64,000 nucleotides of DNA, taken from positions 1-64,000 of the forward strand of contig DAVZHW010000001.1 of the NCBI GenBank assembly GCA_052273625.1. Direction: 5' to 3'. The DNA comes from Fimenecus sp052273625 (GTDB taxonomy: Bacteria; Bacillota; Clostridia; Oscillospirales; Acutalibacteraceae). The notes below the pieces were generated by a model. That model worked only from the letters and a program-made list of their open reading frames with translations. It had not been told where the DNA came from and made no database searches. The position numbers and the translations under genes are program-made. Of this stretch, positions 62,974-64,000 are shown piece by piece. Every line of letters starts with the position of its first letter. Positions within the stretch are counted from its first letter, which is position 1.

Positions 62974-63009
62974 GCAAACGGCGAACTCCGAAAGGAATTC
63001 GCCGTTTGC
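62974..63009. terminator. GC-rich hairpin after the noc-like gene
   Basis: The 12-bp stem GCAAACGGCGAA/TTCGCCGTTTGC lies two bases from parS. The T run is missing on both sides, so termination is uncertain. Confidence 0.4.
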
Positions 63010-63100
63010 TTGTGGATGTGGGGTGTGAAAGAGAAGGATATGGGTATATATAAAACGGCGAGTGCAACAGGGGTATTATTACAAACGCCCGTTTTATCGG

Positions 63101-63937
63101 TTATATAGCCTCGTCGGTTTCTCCCGGCAAAGCTATTCGAAGCTGTTCCGATTTTGGAATACGGACAATATATTCTATGTATTCCTCGGTCTCGCTTCTT
63201 GCGGCGTCCGCCTCTACTCCTGCTCGGCGTATGGTGTCAACCGCATGATTTAATGTATTTATAAACAGTCTGACGTCTCTTATACCTCTAAGCGGATTGC
63301 GAGAACGGTTGTTTCTGTTTATCATCTGATTTATCATTCGTTCGCTTTCGGCGACGTTTAAGTGCCTGTCAACTATAATCGACAGTGCTCTTGCCCGCTG
63401 ATTATCGTCCTCTAACATCAGCAACGCTCTTGCGTGGCTCTCCGTCAGTCCCGACCTTGCAAGCTCAAATCGCATTTCCTCGGGCAAGCGTAAAATTCTT
63501 AATTTGTTCGATACCGTTGACGGTGCAAGTCCGAGCTTTTGAGCCACTTCCTCACGGCTCATTGCATATTCTCCGACAAGCTTTTCAATCGCCTCCGCCT
63601 CTTCAAAGAAATTCAAGCTCTGCCTTTGCAGATTTTCTATTATTGAAAATATTGCGGAGTCTTTATCGGCTATGTTTATAACGATAGACGGTATTTTTAC
63701 TATTCCGACAAGCCTTGCCGCACGAAGTCGTCTTTCCCCCGAAACAAGTTCATATTTTTTATCTTCTCGTTTTCTTACGATTATCGGTTGGAGTATTCCG
63801 TTTTCTCTTATGCTTTGTGCAAGATTTTCCAATTCCTCATAATCGAATCTTTTTCTCGGCTGATTCGGGTTTGGAACTATTCTGTCTTGCGGAATATTGT
63901 AAATCTCCGCCGTGCTTTTTATTCTTTGCTGTTTCAT
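63101..63937 (-). CDS. noc: ParB paralogue of the Noc type
   Basis: A 278-residue protein with the ParB N-terminal fold (PNQPRKRFDYEELENLAQSI), CTP motif GERRLRAAR and helix-turn-helix MSREEVAQKLGLAPSTVSNK. Its place next to parA agrees with Noc of Bacillus (nucleoid occlusion). However, the N-terminus lacks the amphipathic membrane-targeting helix of Bacillus Noc, so it may be a second ParB with another role. GGAGG lies 8 nt upstream, within a leader hairpin. Confidence 0.82.
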   Translation of the reverse strand: MKQQRIKSTAEIYNIPQDRIVPNPNQPRKRFDYEELENLAQSIRENGILQPIIVRKREDKKYELVSGERRLRAARLVGIVKIPSIVINIADKDSAIFSIIENLQRQSLNFFEEAEAIEKLVGEYAMSREEVAQKLGLAPSTVSNKLRILRLPEEMRFELARSGLTESHARALLMLEDDNQRARALSIIVDRHLNVAESERMINQMINRNNRSRNPLRGIRDVRLFINTLNHAVDTIRRAGVEADAARSETEEYIEYIVRIPKSEQLRIALPGETDEAI

Positions 63938-63944
63938 AAAAAAG

Positions 63945-63990
63945 ACCTCCGCAACGCTTGTCCTTGTCTAAAGGATAGCACCGCAGAGGT
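63945..63990 (-). promoter_or_regulatory. Leader hairpin that masks the noc ribosome binding site
   Basis: On the minus strand ACCTCTGC (63990-63983) can pair with GCGGAGGT (63952-63945), which contains the Shine-Dalgarno, with one G-U pair. An inner stem TCCTT/AAGGA supports it. Folding would hide the ribosome binding site of the noc-like gene. Confidence 0.45.
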
Positions 63991-64000
63991 AATTTGTAAA

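Noticed and set aside
63001..63030. TTGTGGATG-type sequence near parS considered as DnaA boxes or oriC
   Set aside because: Only one imperfect match to the DnaA box is seen and there is no cluster or AT-rich unwinding element; the origin probably lies outside the window.

Overview
The window reads as a chromosomal segment of a low-to-mid GC Gram-positive gut Clostridium relative, most likely in the Oscillospiraceae/Ruminococcus neighbourhood. The clues are Bacillota-type operons (mreBCD, parA/parB/noc, rpsO-pnp, a full arginine operon), a BspA-like leucine-rich repeat protein ending in a dockerin, a sorting-signal surface protein, DUF1540 and DUF1836 families, and a perfect parS site. The genus is inference. 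The right end should lie close to oriC: noc, parS, parA and parB sit there, and most genes there run on the minus strand.

Layout. 0.1-1.5 kb: an amino acid/sodium symporter, then a patch of palindromic repeats. 1.9-6.9 kb: a minus-strand four-gene unit of an SPFH protein, a membrane protein, a zinc ribbon-TPR-TIR-transmembrane-DUF6273 protein and a small unknown protein. This is the best candidate for an undescribed defence or envelope-stress system. 6.97-7.07 kb: a 100-N assembly gap flanked by a GCTT tetranucleotide repeat. On the minus strand the repeat follows a promoter, a ribosome binding site and an ATG, as in a phase-variable gene. 7.4-9.2 kb: a candidate small RNA and an HTH-serine dehydratase fusion. 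9.4-11.6 kb: a DUF1538 membrane protein with a double PII-like partner. 11.6-15.2 kb: small regulators and an LTA-synthase-like enzyme. 15.6-23.7 kb: argGHCJBDF. 23.7-28.8 kb: a 1399-residue surface protein translationally coupled to a TetR regulator. 29-30.2 kb: a ferrous-iron locus in which feoA and feoB are fused by an internal deletion. 30.4-36.1 kb: an HTH-membrane regulator, tRNA-Arg, a PAP2 phosphatase, glycogen phosphorylase and a membrane protein. 36.4-39.2 kb: rpsO and pnp with a long leader hairpin. 39.3-44.2 kb: LRR-dockerin protein, hpf, ahcY, a lipoprotein and a YfbR-like phosphatase. 44.2-44.5 kb: a 300-nt highly structured element. 44.5-54.5 kb (minus): ogg, mreBCD, PBP2, minD-like, mgsA, hisS, aspS. 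54.9-59.2 kb: a small membrane protein, a GH13 enzyme, DUF1836, YbjQ, a chimeric pseudogene locus and a tyrosine phosphatase. 59.2-64 kb (minus): noc, parA, a lipoprotein, parB and serS.

Themes. Elongation (mre, PBP2), chromosome partitioning (par/noc), translation (aspS, hisS, serS, rpsO, hpf) and arginine synthesis are ordinary core functions. The accessory signal lies in the TIR cassette, the repeat at the gap, two proteins with DUF6273/C-type-lectin-like modules, and two loci that look like microhomology-mediated deletions. All functions are assigned by reading sequence and motifs; no database search was run.
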